Part shown: in pieces, positions 27,372 to 36,530 of the stretch | How the letters are laid out: each line of letters begins with the position of its first letter | How positions within the stretch are numbered: the stretch's first letter is position 1 | Source: Niveispirillum cyanobacteriorum | Lineage (GTDB): Bacteria > Pseudomonadota > Alphaproteobacteria > Azospirillales > Azospirillaceae | NCBI RefSeq assembly: GCF_002868735.1 | Contig: NZ_CP025611.1 | Coordinates: forward strand, 1,544,501 to 1,608,500 | Direction: 5' to 3' | DNA: 64,000 nucleotides | Position numbers and translations under genes: made by a program | Notes under the pieces: model-generated | Database searches by the model: none | The model's input: only the letters and a program-made list of their open reading frames with translations | What the model was told of the DNA's origin: nothing

Positions 27372-30353
27372 TTATTCACCGCCACCCAGCTTGAACCGGA
27401 CGCCCGCCATGATGCGCTGCGAGCCGGAGCTGTAGGTGAAGGGCAGGTTACCGAACTGCAAATACTGGCTCTGGTCTTCCTTGGTCAGGTTGATCGCTTC
27501 CAGGGTCAGGCCGATCTGGTCGGTGACCTGATAGCCGATCTGGGCATCCAACTGACCATAGGACCGGTTCCAGATACCCAGCGTACGGGTGGTAGCACCG
27601 TCCGAGAAGCCGAAATTGCCCGCGAACGACTTGTTACGCCAGGTGTAGGAGACGCGCGCCTCCAGACCCTCATACTCGTAATAGACCTGACCATTGAAAG
27701 CGTGCTTGGCCACGCCGGGGATGGGCAGACCCTTGTCGAAATCATTCAGGATCGGCGACTTGCTGTCGGAGAACGTATAGTTCACGTTGAAACCGGCGCC
27801 GAAATCAAAGGCATACTGGGCAGCCAGCTCAAAGCCCTTGATGCGGCCACCCTCGCCATTGACCGGGCGGGCGATGGGGGTATTACGCCCACCGGCCTGA
27901 TCCATGACGAATTCGGGCTTGGTTTCGCTGCCGATGAAGCTGTCCACTTCCTTCCAGAAGCCGACGGCGGATACCAGACCCTGGCTGCCGAAATAATATT
28001 CGTAGCCCAGGTCAAACTGCGAGGCGCGGAACGGGTCCAGATCCGGGTTACCAGCGGAACCGTTGGTGGCTTCAAACAGGTTGGTGGTCGGGTTGCGGGT
28101 GAAGTCGACGCGGAAACCACGGCCCAGATCGAACAGGTTCTGGCGGGCCACAACGCGCGAGGCGGCGAAGCGCACCTTCTGGCCTTCATCCAGGTCGAAG
28201 ACCATGTTCAGGCTGGGCAGGATGTCCGTGTAGGAGCGCTCATTGGCAATGGTCTCGCTGTCACGCAGAACACCGTTCCAGCTGTCGGTACCCAGATAGA
28301 CCGGGTCCGGATCGGTGGCGCGGTTCTGATAGACGGTGAGGTTGGTGTGGATCAGGCGGGCGCCGACATTGATGTGATAGCCCTCGCCCGGATCGCCGAT
28401 ATCGGCCATCAGGTAACCGGAATGGGTGCTCTCCTTCACGCGGAAGCTTTCCAGCGGCTCCTCATAGAAGGCGAACGGCAGGGTCGGATACAGCGACTGG
28501 ATCCATTCCGCCCCATTCTTCATCTGGCTGCGATCCTGGACCAGGATCTTGCCGCCGACCATGTTGCCGGAGGAGAAGAAATTGTTGATCGTCTCCACCC
28601 GGCCCGACGAACCGGTGAAGGTCTGGAACGGGGTCAGGACCGGCGCGGAATTGCCGAAACGGTTGTTACAGCGGTTGGGGATACCCGGCGTACCAGCGGG
28701 CAGTTCGCAGGACTTGAAGCCGATGGCGCCATCCATAAAATAGCCATACGGCGTCCATTTCTGGCCGAACTTGGTGCCGTCCAGTTCGCCACGGCCCGAC
28801 AGGTTGGCCAGATAACGGCCACGCTGATAATCGACATCGCGCGAGGCATAGCGATAACCCGTGGACAGGGTCACGTTGCCGGCGGGGATGAATTCGGGAT
28901 CATATTCGCCGTCGGCGCGGACCGAATAATTCTCCAGATCGGCACGATCACCGAACACCCAGTGCGACTTGAAATAGCCATAGGCCGGGTTGGTGTAGAG
29001 GTCCGGCGTGGTGGCCAGCGTCATCGACGGCAGCGTGCCGTTACCATTGCTGTAATTGAAACGGTAATTGGCCGGGGCCGCCGGGTTGGCCGGCTTGTGG
29101 CTGAAGCCGGTCGGGCTGGTCGGATCGGCCGTCGGCACGCTGTACTGCGTATAACGGACGTCATTGTTAGCGCTGTCAGAGAACAGATCGGCCTTGGCAT
29201 AGGCACCACGCAGAGAGCCGCGGAAATTGCCGCCATCATCATATTTCAGCTTCAGGCCGAAATTATCGCTGTCGATCTTGGAATTCTGGACATAGGAGAT
29301 GGCTTCCGCCGAATTGGCGATCAGGGTGCCGTTGATCAGCACGCCATTCTCGTCAATCGTGTAGGGCTTGGTCGTATCCAGGCCGGGGCTTTCAATGGCG
29401 AACGGGAACTTCACCGACGCTTCGGACGTCAGGATGTCCAGTTCGGAATGGAACCACTCGCCCGACACTTCCACAGCGTCGGACAGTTGCACGGCACCGG
29501 CCAGCGATCCGCCAATACGCTCGCGGGTCTGTTCACGGTCGGTGGCGTAGCGATATTCCGGCGCGTAGTAGTTCTTGGTAACGGTCGCCTTATCGCCACG
29601 GTCGGCGAAGCGCCAGTTGCCGCGGTTCTGACCGCCCAGAACGTCCGTCTGGCTGTTCTGCTTGTCATAGGACAGGGTGGCGATGAAGGCTGCCTTGTCG
29701 TCCCAATTGTAGCCCAGTGCCACGGCGCCCAGCGGCTTCCAACCACCATCGGCACCCGACGACTTGGCCCCACGCACGTTACCCGCGATGGTGTAACCGG
29801 GGTCCAGAACCAGGGGGTTGCGGGTCTTCAGGTTCACCGTACCGCCCAGACCGCCTTCCAGCAGCTTAGCGTTCGGCGACTTGTAGACATCCACACCGCC
29901 CAGCAGTTCCGACGGCACGCCTTCCAGGCTGTCATTGTTACGGGTCTGGCCTTCACCCAGGGTGAAGATTTCCAGACCGGTCAGGAAAATCTCGTCGTTC
30001 AGCAGCGTGACATTCTGGTCCAGACCACGGATGCGGACCTTGGTGCCCTGGCCATTGTCACGGTCGATCTGCACACCCGACAGGCGCTGCAGGCTTTCCG
30101 CAATGTTCTGGTCCGGGAACTTGCCCATATCCTCGGCGGTGATGGACTCAATGATCTCGTTGGAATTGCGCTTGGTCTGCAGCGCATTGGCCAGCGATGC
30201 GCGGAAGCCGGTAACGATGATCTCTTCCAGCGTGCCTTCGGCGGCCGGGGCCGACGGGGCCGGCGCCTGCTGCGCCATGGCCGGCATGGCGGTCGCCAGC
30301 GCGATAGCGGCAACAGAACCCAGATAGAATCCGGGCTTAGACTTGACTGACAT
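27372..30353 (-). CDS. Large TonB-dependent receptor
   Basis: Outer-membrane receptor of 993 residues, of the Caulobacter/Sphingomonas type used for oligosaccharide or similar uptake. It has a signal peptide ending AMAQQA near residue 30, the TonB box EEIIVTG at 43-49, a plug with [31 protein letters not shown] and [20 protein letters not shown], and a C-terminal [12 protein letters not shown]. The long N-terminus ends before the plug without an extra signalling domain. GGGAGGTAAAAA precedes the start. It shares its promoter region with a divergent GH3 gene and probably forms an operon with the halogenase. Confidence 0.93.
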   Translation of the reverse strand: MSVKSKPGFYLGSVAAIALATAMPAMAQQAPAPSAPAAEGTLEEIIVTGFRASLANALQTKRNSNEIIESITAEDMGKFPDQNIAESLQRLSGVQIDRDNGQGTKVRIRGLDQNVTLLNDEIFLTGLEIFTLGEGQTRNNDSLEGVPSELLGGVDVYKSPNAKLLEGGLGGTVNLKTRNPLVLDPGYTIAGNVRGAKSSGADGGWKPLGAVALGYNWDDKAAFIATLSYDKQNSQTDVLGGQNRGNWRFADRGDKATVTKNYYAPEYRYATDREQTRERIGGSLAGAVQLSDAVEVSGEWFHSELDILTSEASVKFPFAIESPGLDTTKPYTIDENGVLINGTLIANSAEAISYVQNSKIDSDNFGLKLKYDDGGNFRGSLRGAYAKADLFSDSANNDVRYTQYSVPTADPTSPTGFSHKPANPAAPANYRFNYSNGNGTLPSMTLATTPDLYTNPAYGYFKSHWVFGDRADLENYSVRADGEYDPEFIPAGNVTLSTGYRYASRDVDYQRGRYLANLSGRGELDGTKFGQKWTPYGYFMDGAIGFKSCELPAGTPGIPNRCNNRFGNSAPVLTPFQTFTGSSGRVETINNFFSSGNMVGGKILVQDRSQMKNGAEWIQSLYPTLPFAFYEEPLESFRVKESTHSGYLMADIGDPGEGYHINVGARLIHTNLTVYQNRATDPDPVYLGTDSWNGVLRDSETIANERSYTDILPSLNMVFDLDEGQKVRFAASRVVARQNLFDLGRGFRVDFTRNPTTNLFEATNGSAGNPDLDPFRASQFDLGYEYYFGSQGLVSAVGFWKEVDSFIGSETKPEFVMDQAGGRNTPIARPVNGEGGRIKGFELAAQYAFDFGAGFNVNYTFSDSKSPILNDFDKGLPIPGVAKHAFNGQVYYEYEGLEARVSYTWRNKSFAGNFGFSDGATTRTLGIWNRSYGQLDAQIGYQVTDQIGLTLEAINLTKEDQSQYLQFGNLPFTYSSGSQRIMAGVRFKLGGGE

Positions 30354-31026
30354 TTTTTACCTCCCGTAAGGATTTAGCCCAAATAAGGCATTTTGCTTTA
30401 TTTAATGAGAACCCATGACCTGCGCCGCAACCGGGCCCATGTCAGTTTCCTCCCCCTCGGCATCGGGCGGACAAGCCTTCTTGGTGTGGTTCATCGCCCG
30501 GACCACACCTTGGAGAATATTGACAGCGCAGTCAATAGTGTTTGATAACGCTGTCATGAAATTGACGGGGATGTTACCGCACCTAAAATCTACAGGAAAT
30601 TGGCGGAAAATATGGGTTATTTTCGCAGGTGCAGCGAAACAAAGCCCCTGGAAATCCGCCAGGATGTCAATTGACATCGCTGCCAATTGCCGATACAAAA
30701 AATTCCCTGCCAGTCACCCCCCGCACCGCGTAAAGCTTTGCGGAGGATGGTAGAATCATGGTAGCGGTAACCATGCGGCCCATCAGAACGAAAGGCCGAA
30801 TGACTTATGGACATCAAATCTGACAGCGTTGACAGAGACACCGGCAGGTCGCTTCTGCCCCTCGCAGGGTCTTTGGCCCGAGGGTTCGGGGAAATTCTGA
30901 GACTTGGGCGTTGACAGCCCGCCATGTTGGTGTCATTCCATCTGACAACGATGTCAGGATAAGTCTCGTCACAGGGCAGAAAAAGCCCGTGGCGACAACG
31001 AACGAAAGCAGATTGGGAGGATGCAA
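30354..31026. promoter_or_regulatory. Divergent promoter region with five operator repeats
   Basis: About 670 bp between the TonB receptor and the GH3 gene, with no supported gene. It contains five 14-bp sites of the type TGACAnCGnTGTCA: TGACAGCGCAGTCA (30521), TGATAACGCTGTCA (30543), TGACATCGCTGCCA (30672), TGACAGCGTTGACA (30821) and TGACAACGATGTCA (30943). The central CG and inverted arms look like LacI/GalR-family operators. Two sit 22 bp apart on the receptor side and two on the GH3 side, suggesting co-repression. The GH3 transcript probably starts between 30911 (TTGACA) and 31000. Confidence 0.75.
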
Positions 31027-33588
31027 GTGACGTCGAAGCGAAACACGCGGCTGGCCCGCGCCCTTGGTCTTGTCAGCGCCCTGGCTCTGGTGGGCGGCCT
31101 GTCGGCCAATGTGGCCTTTTCCGCCGATGGCACGGCGTCCCCGGCACAGACCCTGCATCCCGAAAAATGGCCCGCTGCGAAGGCCCAGCGCCTGATCGAC
31201 CCCGCGATCGAGAAGAAGATCGATGCGCTGATGGCGCAGATGAGCGTGGAAGAGAAGGTTGGCCAGACGATTCAGGGCGACATTTCCACGATCAAGCCCG
31301 CCGACCTGCGCAAATATCCGCTGGGTTCGATCCTGGCGGGTGGCAATTCCGGTCCCGGCGGTGATGACCGCGCCTCGGCACAGGCCTGGCTGGATCTGGC
31401 GGATGAATTCTACCGGGTTTCCATGGAAAAGAAGCCCGGTCGCGTGCAAATTCCCGTGATTTTCGGCGTTGATGCGGTTCACGGCCACGGCAATATCGGT
31501 GCGGCCACCATCTTCCCGCACAACATCGCCCTTGGCGCCACGCGCGACCGCGATCTGCTGCGCCGCACGGGTGAGGTGACGGCCCGCGAAATGGCCGCTA
31601 CCGGTATCGACTGGACCTTCGCCCCTGCCCTTTCCGTGGTCCGCGATGACCGCTGGGGCCGCTCCTATGAGGGCTTCTCCGAAGACCCGGAGATTGTGGC
31701 CGCCTATGCCGGCGCTGTCGTGGAAGGCATCCAGGGCGTCATCGGCTCCAAGGATTTCATGAAGCCGGGCCGCACGGTGGCGACGGCGAAGCATTTCCTG
31801 GCCGATGGCGGCACCGATGGTGGCCGTGACCAGGGCGACGCCAAGATCACCGAGGAAGAACTGGTCCGCCTGCACAATGCCGGCTACCCGCCCGCCATCG
31901 ATGCCGGCGTGCTGACCATCATGACCTCGTTCAGCTCCTGGCAGGGTATCAAGCATCACGGCAACAAGCAGTTGATGACCGACGTGCTGAAGGGCCGCAT
32001 GGGCTTCAACGGCTTCATCGTGGGCGACTGGAACGCCCATGATCAGGTACCGGGCTGCACCAAGTATAATTGCCCGACCTCGCTGATCGCGGGTCTGGAC
32101 ATGTACATGGCCTCCGATAGCTGGGAACTGCTCTATAAGAACACGCTGGCGCAGGTGAAGGACGGGACCATCCCCATGGCCCGCCTGGATGACGCTGTGC
32201 GCCGCATCCTGCGCGTGAAGTTCCATGCCGGCCTGTTCGACAAGCCGGCACCCAAGGATCGCAAGGACGTTCCCGCCATTTCCACCCTGGGCAGCGCTGA
32301 AAACCGCGCCGTCGGACGGGAGGCCGTGCGCAAGTCGCTGGTGCTGCTGAAGAACCAGGGCGGCGTCCTGCCCCTGTCGCCCAAGGCCAAGGTCCTGGTC
32401 GCTGGTGACGGCGCCGACAATATCGGCAAGCAGGCGGGCGGCTGGACCATCTCCTGGCAGGGGACCGGCAACCGCAATGACGAGTTCCCCGGCGCCACCA
32501 GCATCCTGGACGGCATCAAGGAAGCTGTCGCCGCCGGTGGCGGGTCCGTCGCCTACGACAAGGCCGGCGCCTTCAAGGACAAGCCCGATGTCGCCATCGT
32601 GGTGTTCGGGGAGGAACCTTATGCCGAATTCCAGGGCGATGTGGAGACGCTGGAATTCCAGCCGGGCGACAAGTCCGATCTGGCCTTGCTGAAGAAGCTG
32701 AAGGCCCAGGGTATCCCCACTGTCGCCGTCTTCCTGTCGGGCCGCCCCATGTGGGTGAACCCGGAGATCAATGCGTCCGACGCGTTCGTCGCCGCCTGGC
32801 TGCCAGGGACCGAGGGCAATGGCGTTGCCGACGTGCTGTTCAAGGGTGCGGACGGCAAGGTGAAGTATGACTTCAACGGCAAGCTGTCCTTCTCCTGGCC
32901 CAAGAATGCGGTGCAGACGCCGCTGAACCGTGGCGATGCCAATTACGATCCGCAATTCGCCTATGGCTATGGCCTGACTTACAAGGACAAGGGCGATGTG
33001 GCCCCGCTGTCGGAGAATAGCGGCGTGCCTGCCGGTTCCGGCTCCTCCACCGGCGTGTTCTTCCGCCGGGGTGGCGCCCCCGCCCCCTGGTCGCTGGCCA
33101 TCGCCGATCAGGTGGGCGACCTGCGCGTCACCACCACCACGGGCACCAGTCCGGGCAAGGTCGTGGACCTGAAGTCGGTGGACGTGGCCGCCCAGGAAGA
33201 TGCCAAGCAGCTGACCTGGAACGGCACCGGTCGTGGCGCCTTCATCATCTCCGGTCGCGCTGTCGATCTGTCACGGCAGTCGAACGGCGACGTTACCCTG
33301 TCCTTGCGTTATCGCGTGGATCAGGCGCCGACGGGCAAGGCCCATGTCTCCATGGTCTGCGGCCCCAATTGCCGCGCCGATCTGGACCTGACCAAGATCC
33401 TGACCGATGCCAAGCCGGGCACCTTCCAGACCACCAAGATTTCCCTGAAATGTTTCGCCGCTGCCGGTGCGCAGATGGCGAGTATCGAAGCACCCGTGGT
33501 GATCAGCACCGAGGGTCGGCTGGGCCTGACGGTCACCGACGCGAAGCTGGACGCCGATCCGGGCAACGCCGTCTGTCCGGCCAAGTAA
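31027..33588 (+). CDS. Glycoside hydrolase family 3 beta-glucosidase
   Basis: Secreted GH3 beta-glucosidase of 853 residues. After a signal peptide (ALGLVSALALVGGLSANVAFS) come the (alpha/beta)8 domain, with RWGRSYEGFSEDP near 209-221, KHFLADGG near 255-262, and the catalytic nucleophile Asp in GFIVGDWNAHDQV (about residue 334), then the alpha/beta domain with GGVLPLSP and a C-terminal beta jelly-roll-like domain as in ExoP-type enzymes. GTG at 31027 fits the ribosome-binding site GGGAGG (spacing 6) better than the ATG six bases earlier, which abuts it. Four conserved residues of the substrate pocket are present. Operators upstream suggest sugar induction. Confidence 0.93.
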   Translation: MTSKRNTRLARALGLVSALALVGGLSANVAFSADGTASPAQTLHPEKWPAAKAQRLIDPAIEKKIDALMAQMSVEEKVGQTIQGDISTIKPADLRKYPLGSILAGGNSGPGGDDRASAQAWLDLADEFYRVSMEKKPGRVQIPVIFGVDAVHGHGNIGAATIFPHNIALGATRDRDLLRRTGEVTAREMAATGIDWTFAPALSVVRDDRWGRSYEGFSEDPEIVAAYAGAVVEGIQGVIGSKDFMKPGRTVATAKHFLADGGTDGGRDQGDAKITEEELVRLHNAGYPPAIDAGVLTIMTSFSSWQGIKHHGNKQLMTDVLKGRMGFNGFIVGDWNAHDQVPGCTKYNCPTSLIAGLDMYMASDSWELLYKNTLAQVKDGTIPMARLDDAVRRILRVKFHAGLFDKPAPKDRKDVPAISTLGSAENRAVGREAVRKSLVLLKNQGGVLPLSPKAKVLVAGDGADNIGKQAGGWTISWQGTGNRNDEFPGATSILDGIKEAVAAGGGSVAYDKAGAFKDKPDVAIVVFGEEPYAEFQGDVETLEFQPGDKSDLALLKKLKAQGIPTVAVFLSGRPMWVNPEINASDAFVAAWLPGTEGNGVADVLFKGADGKVKYDFNGKLSFSWPKNAVQTPLNRGDANYDPQFAYGYGLTYKDKGDVAPLSENSGVPAGSGSSTGVFFRRGGAPAPWSLAIADQVGDLRVTTTTGTSPGKVVDLKSVDVAAQEDAKQLTWNGTGRGAFIISGRAVDLSRQSNGDVTLSLRYRVDQAPTGKAHVSMVCGPNCRADLDLTKILTDAKPGTFQTTKISLKCFAAAGAQMASIEAPVVISTEGRLGLTVTDAKLDADPGNAVCPAK

Positions 33589-33620
33589 TATCACCGGCCA
33601 TCCTGCATGGCCGGTGATAT
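33588..33620 (+). terminator. Perfect hairpin after the GH3 gene
   Basis: A perfect 14-bp stem ATATCACCGGCCAT / ATGGCCGGTGATAT with a 5-nt loop begins at the stop codon. No T-run follows, so its terminator function is less sure than its structure. Confidence 0.65.
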
Positions 33621-33812
33621 CCGCGCCGACTGGCGCGGCGGCGGCCCATGCCGCCGAAGTTTGAAATGCCGACTTGTCGGTATTTCAAACCGCTGGCGTA
33701 GCGGCCGGCGGACCCGTTTCGTCCCCGCCGGCACGGGTGGGGATTGCGACGGTTCTCTCTCTTCTTGTCACCCCACTTCGGGCCGCCCCTCACCGGGCGG
33801 CCCATTTTTCTT
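33621..33812. repeat. Nested inverted repeats downstream of the GH3 gene
   Basis: No gene. The stretch holds a second hairpin, GTTTGAAAT (33659) / ATTTCAAAC (33682-33690) with an inner GCCGAC/GTCGG pairing, and flanking GGCGGC/GCCGCC arms. This is compound secondary structure of unknown role, and includes a C-rich, T-containing tract after it. Confidence 0.45.
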
Positions 33813-35078
33813 TCAGCGGGCGGTGGCCACCACCTCAATCACCCGCACCGCCGCACCCAGCCCATCCTCGGCCCGCACCGTGGCACCCAGCGCGGCCGCG
33901 CGTCCCCGCATGCCCTGATCCTCCAGGCAACGGCGGATGGCCGCCGCCAGTTGATCGGCATCCAGGTCGCGGTGGCGCAGCATGCCGCCACACACGCCCA
34001 GTTCGTCCAGCCGCCAGGCCCAGAAGAACTGATCCGCCAGGAACGGTACGATCACCGCCGGCACGCCCGCACGCACCCCCGCTGCCGTGGTCCCCGCCCC
34101 GCCATGATGCACCACGGCGGCCATATGCGGCAGCAGCCGGTCATGCGGGGCAGCCTCCAGCGGGAAAATGTCAGGCGTGGGCCCTGAAGGCTTCAACCCG
34201 CCCCAGCCGCCGGCCAGGACGGCGCGACACCCCACCCTGCGCACCGCTTCCACAATCATGCGGGTGGTTCGCGCCGGATCGCCCGGCATCATGCTGCCGA
34301 ATCCGATATAGACAGGCGCGGGACCCGCCGCCAGAAAGGCCGACAGGTCATCTGGCATCACCCATTCCGGGTGGTCCAGGAACCAGGCACCCACCACCTG
34401 CGCCGCCGGGTGCCAGTCATCGGGCCGGGGCACCAGTGCCGGGCTGTATCCCATCAGCATGGGAAAACCATCCCGCTGCCAGCGCCAGTATGGCCCCTGG
34501 ACCGGATAGGGCTTCAACCCCAGCAGTTCGCGCCGCACCCGGTTCACCGATTTGCGGAAAATCTGCCAGAAGACGATGGAAATCGTCCAACTCTGCAACA
34601 GGTTGCCCAGTCCCGGACGCTTGCCCTGCGGCGGCACCATGGCGCTGGGGAAGGCGCGGGTCGGCAAGGTCGGCTGCGGATAGGCATGGACATAGGGGAT
34701 GCTCAGCGCCTCTGCCACCGACGCGCCAATAAACACACTGGCCCCCGCCGGGATCAGCAGGTCCGCCGTCCGCGCCTCCTCCAGAAGGCAGCGGGCCCAG
34801 CTCTCGCCATTTCTTTCGGCAAAGGCCCGCATGGCGGCCATCACGAGGCGGGGCTTGGCCCCTTCCGCGAACATGGCCGTGGCTTCCGGCCCTTTCAGGT
34901 CAGCCTGAATGTCGCCCTCCACGGGCACCAGCGTCACGCCCCTGCCCGCCACCAGATCGGCAAAGCTGCCATAGGTCAGCAGCCGCACCGTGTGCCCCCG
35001 CGCCGCCAGCGCCACGCCCAGGGCCGCAAAGGGCTGCACATCCCCACGCGAGCCCAGCGCCATCATCACAATTCGCAC
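33813..35078 (-). CDS. UGT-like glycosyltransferase (GT1/GT28 type)
   Basis: Glycosyltransferase of the MGT/sterol-3-beta-glucosyltransferase-like family, 421 residues. The N-terminal half has the GSRGDVQPFAALGVALAARGH motif typical of GT28-like GTs, and the C-terminal half the nucleotide-sugar pocket AAPHDRLLPHMAAVVHHGGAGT then VPFLADQFFWAWRL. It would transfer a sugar from a UDP/TDP-sugar to a lipid or secondary metabolite. It stands alone, so the acceptor is unknown. Sits downstream of a small membrane-protein gene on the other strand. Confidence 0.88.
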   Translation of the reverse strand: MRIVMMALGSRGDVQPFAALGVALAARGHTVRLLTYGSFADLVAGRGVTLVPVEGDIQADLKGPEATAMFAEGAKPRLVMAAMRAFAERNGESWARCLLEEARTADLLIPAGASVFIGASVAEALSIPYVHAYPQPTLPTRAFPSAMVPPQGKRPGLGNLLQSWTISIVFWQIFRKSVNRVRRELLGLKPYPVQGPYWRWQRDGFPMLMGYSPALVPRPDDWHPAAQVVGAWFLDHPEWVMPDDLSAFLAAGPAPVYIGFGSMMPGDPARTTRMIVEAVRRVGCRAVLAGGWGGLKPSGPTPDIFPLEAAPHDRLLPHMAAVVHHGGAGTTAAGVRAGVPAVIVPFLADQFFWAWRLDELGVCGGMLRHRDLDADQLAAAIRRCLEDQGMRGRAAALGATVRAEDGLGAAVRVIEVVATAR

Positions 35079-35221
35079 GTCAGAACCCTCAATGCTCCCC
35101 CTGCCTCAACAATGTCACAGCCTTGCCGCCGGTCGGGCACCGACCTGTTAAGAAGCCGGCAAAGATTGATTGGCATAGTTGATGCACCACCTGGGCGTAC
35201 CAGGAGGTCATGGAGGCAAAA

Positions 35222-35449
35222 ATGTCCAGCGTCACAGCCAGTAGCCCAAAAACTGTCGTCAGCGGCAAAAAAGTGGCGGATCGCGTCATGGTCGTGGCCC
35301 TGTGGACCGGCCTTCTGGCCGCCGCCTGGTCCCTGCCCGTCATCGACCGCATCGCCGCCAATGCGGAGCGGGAGAAGATGGAGTCGGGCTATTACTACAC
35401 ACCCCAACGCCCGGCGGAGGCCTATGCCAGCGTCGATGCCGAGCAGTAA
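35222..35449 (+). CDS. Small single-span membrane protein
   Basis: Unknown function, 75 residues. It has a Ser/Lys-rich cytoplasmic N-terminus, one hydrophobic segment (RVMVVALWTGLLAAAWSLPVI, about 22-42) and a charged, Tyr-rich tail. A strong ribosome-binding site GGAGG lies 5 bp before the chosen ATG; an in-frame ATG 12 bases upstream is also possible with a close AGGAGG. It faces the carboxymuconolactone-decarboxylase-like gene with only three bases between stops. Confidence 0.65.
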   Translation: MSSVTASSPKTVVSGKKVADRVMVVALWTGLLAAAWSLPVIDRIAANAEREKMESGYYYTPQRPAEAYASVDAEQ

Positions 35450-35452
35450 CCC

Positions 35453-36007
35453 CTACGCCGCCGCCTCACGCATCCCGCCCGCAAACCCCTCCATCGGCAG
35501 CCGCAAGGTGCGGCAGAACAGGGCGATGGTCCGGTAATATCCGGCCAGCGCGATCAGTTCCACCACCTGTTCCGCCGAAAACCCCGCCGACAGCGCCGCC
35601 CACTGCCCGTCCGTCAGATCGCCCTGGGCATACAGAGCATCCGCCGTATCCAGGATCAACAGGTCCTCCTCTGACCAGTCCGGCCCCAGCGGATTATCCC
35701 GCCGCGTCGCCGCCACCTGATCGGCATTCAGCCCCGCCACACCGGCAAACAGGGCCGCATGCACCCCCCATTCATAATCGGCCCCCGCCTGGGCGCAGGT
35801 GCGCAGGATCATCAACTCCCGCTGCCGCACCGTGACCGACCCCGCATCCAGCAGCCCGCCCGCAAACAGCCGAGACAGCACGCGCGGATTATGCGCCAAG
35901 GTCGTGAACAGGCTAAGCGGCAGGGCGCCCGGTGGCCGCAACCGCTCAATCTGGGCCGCGACCAGCGGATCATAGGGGGCGGCAACAGGTGAAAGACGCG
36001 CCGGCAT
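35453..36007 (-). CDS. Carboxymuconolactone decarboxylase / AhpD-like protein
   Basis: Alpha-helical member of the CMD/AhpD superfamily, 184 residues. It contains VTVRQRELMILRTCAQAGADYEWGVHAALF, with the Cys-x-x-x-x-x-x-Tyr-Glu-Trp-x-x-His pattern seen in carboxymuconolactone-decarboxylase-like enzymes, and later LAGYYRTIALFCRTLRLP. Only one of the two redox cysteines of AhpD is present, so peroxidase-partner function is unlikely and decarboxylase/unknown chemistry is possible. Start ATG at 36007 gives the best spacing from GGAGG. It is divergent from an HxlR regulator with two operators between them, so probably regulated by it. Confidence 0.85.
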   Translation of the reverse strand: MPARLSPVAAPYDPLVAAQIERLRPPGALPLSLFTTLAHNPRVLSRLFAGGLLDAGSVTVRQRELMILRTCAQAGADYEWGVHAALFAGVAGLNADQVAATRRDNPLGPDWSEEDLLILDTADALYAQGDLTDGQWAALSAGFSAEQVVELIALAGYYRTIALFCRTLRLPMEGFAGGMREAAA

Positions 36008-36034
36008 GATCATTCCTCCACGGCCATCGTTCGT

Positions 36035-36085
36035 GCTACAGAATTCGTAGCGCAATCGCATGCCATTCGCTACGAAAATCGTAGC
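36035..36085. promoter_or_regulatory. Two palindromic HxlR-type operators
   Basis: GCTACAGAATTCGTAGC (36035-36051) and GCTACGAAAATCGTAGC (36069-36085) are two 17-bp inverted repeats, 34 bp apart, in the 100-bp gap between the divergent decarboxylase-like and HxlR genes. The second has perfect 7-bp arms. They likely bind the HxlR dimer and autoregulate both genes. Confidence 0.65.
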
Positions 36086-36107
36086 ACACCAAGGACCCAG
36101 CCCAGCC

Positions 36108-36431
36108 ATGTCCCTCAAGGCCCCCCGCTCCACCCGCCCCATCATGCGCCTGCTGGACCTGATGGGCCGCCGCTGGACCCTGCGCATCCTCTGGGAACTG
36201 CATCAGCAGCCGGGCCAGACCTTCCGCAGCTTGCGCGAACGCTGCGCCGACATCTCCCCCTCGGTCCTCAACACCCGCCTCACCGACCTGCGCGAGGCCC
36301 GCCTGATCGCGGCGGAAGACGGCTACACCCTGACACCCGAAGGCCGCGAACTGGGCTGCCTGATGATGCCTCTGTACCATTGGGCGGAAGGGCATTTTGG
36401 CGGGGAACCCCCGCCCGTACCCAGGGGCTAA
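36108..36431 (+). CDS. HxlR-family winged-helix transcriptional regulator
   Basis: DNA-binding regulator of the HxlR family, 107 residues. It has the winged-helix core IMRLLDLMGRRWTLRILWELH, then the recognition helix FRSLRERCADISPSVLNTRLTDLRE, and the wing-like GYTLTPEGREL segment. It has no cysteine in the redox position typical of YodB-type sensors, though one Cys is present in RERCAD. The ATG giving MSLKAPRS was chosen. The paired operators just upstream suggest autoregulation and control of the divergent enzyme gene. Confidence 0.9.
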   Translation: MSLKAPRSTRPIMRLLDLMGRRWTLRILWELHQQPGQTFRSLRERCADISPSVLNTRLTDLREARLIAAEDGYTLTPEGRELGCLMMPLYHWAEGHFGGEPPPVPRG

Positions 36432-36530
36432 TCAGGGCAAGGGCCTCGTGCGGATAGCGACCGCAGGACATTTTTCACTTTGCCAAATCAATATTCTAAC
36501 ATATTTTATGCGCTGGAGAATTGCTCAAAA

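Noticed and set aside
27702-30350. Long open frame antisense to the large TonB receptor (882 codons)
   Set aside because: Composition artefact opposite a strongly supported receptor gene; the sequence has no recognisable fold.
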